Origin: Chryseobacterium sediminis
Lineage (GTDB): Bacteria > Bacteroidota > Bacteroidia > Flavobacteriales > Weeksellaceae
Assembly: GCF_008386505.1 (NCBI RefSeq)
Contig: NZ_VUNZ01000001.1
Span: 1,054,001-1,118,000 of the forward strand
Direction of reading: 5' to 3'
DNA: 64,000 nt
Positions within the stretch are counted from its first letter, which is position 1, and each line of letters opens with the position of its first letter. The position numbers and the translations under genes are program-made. The notes beneath the pieces are model-generated. The model made no database searches. It saw nothing but the letters and a program-made list of their open reading frames with translations, and had not been told where the DNA came from. Positions 63,097 to 64,000 of the stretch are shown in pieces.

Positions 63097-63735
63097 TTAA
63101 AGATTTTCGTACGTTTGATCTACCATAAAGGAAATTGCTTTTTTGATTTTTTCACGTCCTTCAGGAGTATTGGTATCTATTCCACAGAAAATACTGCCGT
63201 TCAGAGAAGCGAACATATTCAGATAATAAAGCCCGGAAACCATGATCGCCATGATAGAACGATAGGTATCCATTTTATCCTTAAAACGGGATTCCATTAA
63301 TAATTTGAAGATATATTCTCCGTTTTCTTCCTGGGTATCGATCAGTTTTTTTAATGATTTTCTAGGTTCAGAAATGGTCCACAATAGTAATTTTTGAGCT
63401 TCTTTATTGGTGTAGACGTAATCAAATTGTGACTGAAGCATGTGCTGAATAAAATCCCGGCCTCCATCTTCAAGATTAGGTTTCATCTTTTCAACTTCTT
63501 CGCTGGTTGCTTTCACCCAGAAATCTTGTGTACGAACATATTCGTCCATCAATCCATCCATTCCGCCAAAATAAGTGTAGATCATTTTTTTGTCTACTCC
63601 GGCAGTAGCAGCGATATCATTGATCTTCAATCCTGCATGCCCTTTGGTTTTTAGAATTTTTCCAACTGCATCTAAAAACTTTTTTTTACTTCTTTCTTTG
63701 TTCCTAATACTCCCTGATGCTGACTTTCTTTCCAT
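63097..63735 (-). CDS. TetR/AcrR family transcriptional regulator
   Basis: The roughly 212-residue protein has the TetR HTH: KFLDAVGKILKTKGHAGLKI, NDIAATAGVDKKMIYTYFGG and MDGLMDEYVRT. The rest is a helical ligand-binding domain with AQKLLLWTISEPRKSLKKL and FKLLMESRFKDKMDTYRSIM. The start at 63735 (MERKSASGSIRNKERSKKKF) is preferred over one at 63756. It is convergent with the GMC/VioB-like operon. A perfect palindrome 44 bases upstream of its start probably is its own operator. Whether it also controls the operon is open. Confidence 0.9.
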   Translation of the reverse strand: MERKSASGSIRNKERSKKKFLDAVGKILKTKGHAGLKINDIAATAGVDKKMIYTYFGGMDGLMDEYVRTQDFWVKATSEEVEKMKPNLEDGGRDFIQHMLQSQFDYVYTNKEAQKLLLWTISEPRKSLKKLIDTQEENGEYIFKLLMESRFKDKMDTYRSIMAIMVSGLYYLNMFASLNGSIFCGIDTNTPEGREKIKKAISFMVDQTYENL

Positions 63736-63779
63736 GACTAAACATTCAATATACAAGTTTAAGAAAATTTTTTATCATT

Positions 63780-63801
63780 TTAGACACCTATCAGTGTCTA
63801 A
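63780..63801. promoter_or_regulatory. Perfect palindrome upstream of the TetR gene, candidate operator
   Basis: TTAGACAC-CTATCA-GTGTCTAA has 8-base arms and a 6-base spacer, the size usual for TetR-family operators. Confidence 0.65.
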
Positions 63802-63816
63802 TTTCAACTATTTGTA

Positions 63817-63824
63817 TATATTTG
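63817..63824 (+). promoter_or_regulatory. TAnnTTTG promoter element on the right edge
   Basis: TATATTTG on the + strand faces away from the TetR gene and lies 16 bases from the palindrome. Confidence 0.5.
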
Positions 63825-63831
63825 TACAAAC

Positions 63832-63990
63832 TAAGAACCATTCATTATATAAAACGCTATCGATTGAAAAATTAAAAACTATTCAGATTGTATCGTTAGT
63901 TCCCTCAGTTTAAAATATTTCGAACATTAACGACTGAGGTAAAAACACAACCGAACAGCATCAATTTCTATAATGGTGCTGTTTTTATTT
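63832..63990 (+). ncRNA. Possible small RNA or attenuated leader
   Basis: About 160 bases follow the promoter element and hold no long ORF. They contain a hairpin CCTCAGT (63904-63910) with ACTGAGG (63934-63940). They end in AACAGCATCA facing TGGTGCTGTT (63955-63984) followed by T residues. This could be an sRNA or the leader of a gene beyond the window. Confidence is limited by the window edge. Confidence 0.35.
63955..63988 (+). terminator. Terminator-like hairpin at the right edge
   Basis: AACAGCATCA faces TGGTGCTGTT, with one G-U pair, and is followed by a T-run. Confidence 0.65.
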
Positions 63991-64000
63991 TCAAAAAAGA

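Overview
This window reads as chromosomal DNA from a flavobacterium of the Chryseobacterium/Weeksellaceae type. The evidence is indirect but consistent. The DNA is AT-rich, Shine-Dalgarno sequences are largely absent, and many genes are preceded by the Bacteroidetes -7 element TAnnTTTG. Several gene families are typical of Bacteroidetes: GLPGLI proteins, a 58-residue histone H1-like protein, double-glycine leader peptides with a KKLNKKEL-type leader, DUF4180, and a plug-domain protein without a barrel. No rRNA, CRISPR array, prophage, insertion sequence or integrase was seen. The only tRNA is an initiator tRNA-Met.

Layout. At 1-7.9 kb there is a truncated YdeI/DUF1905 gene, a short transaldolase, two GLPGLI secreted proteins around a sugar O-acetyltransferase, a BlaI/BlaR1-type repressor-peptidase pair, a small secreted protein and an acetyltransferase. 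At 8-13.7 kb a 2OG-Fe(II) oxygenase is paired with a mini Ada metal-binding protein, followed by tRNA-fMet, a Sua5-type protein, a CPBP protease, yaaA, prmC, a serine hydrolase and a DUF4180 protein. At 13.7-20 kb lie a two-gene secreted/lectin operon with a long leader, an SDR-epimerase operon, a membrane-anchored AraC regulator and a rhomboid protease. At 20-28.6 kb are parC, a small membrane protein, parE, a methionine-type aminotransferase, an SDR and an AraC regulator.

At 28.8-29.4 kb two tandem cysteine-rich double-glycine peptides occur. ychF, ferritin, a family-10-like glycosyl hydrolase, typA, a third double-glycine peptide and a DUF1294 protein follow. From 36 to 50 kb there are YceI, a plug-domain protein, tex, a HAD hydrolase, an RDD protein, an M28 peptidase, a histone H1-like gene, an M1/M61-like peptidase, a GNAT protein, an AraC regulator and a Bcr/CflA-like exporter. 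From 50 to 57 kb are a sphingomyelinase-like lipoprotein, MarR-Usp, Crp/Fnr, a divergent HxlR/azoreductase pair, RidA and an M20 amidohydrolase.

The most unusual block is 57.5-63.8 kb. It is a tight four-gene operon encoding a sorbitol-dehydrogenase-type small subunit, a GMC flavoprotein with a cysteine triplet, a VioB-like ferritin-fold protein and an unrecognised 508-residue protein. None has an evident export signal. A TetR regulator lies tail-to-tail with it, and a perfect palindrome sits upstream of that regulator. I infer an uncharacterised cytosolic oxidative pathway; the substrate cannot be read from the sequence. The other main candidate is the peptide pair at 28.9-29.3 kb. Its cores share one cysteine spacing, and in the second peptide that core is duplicated.
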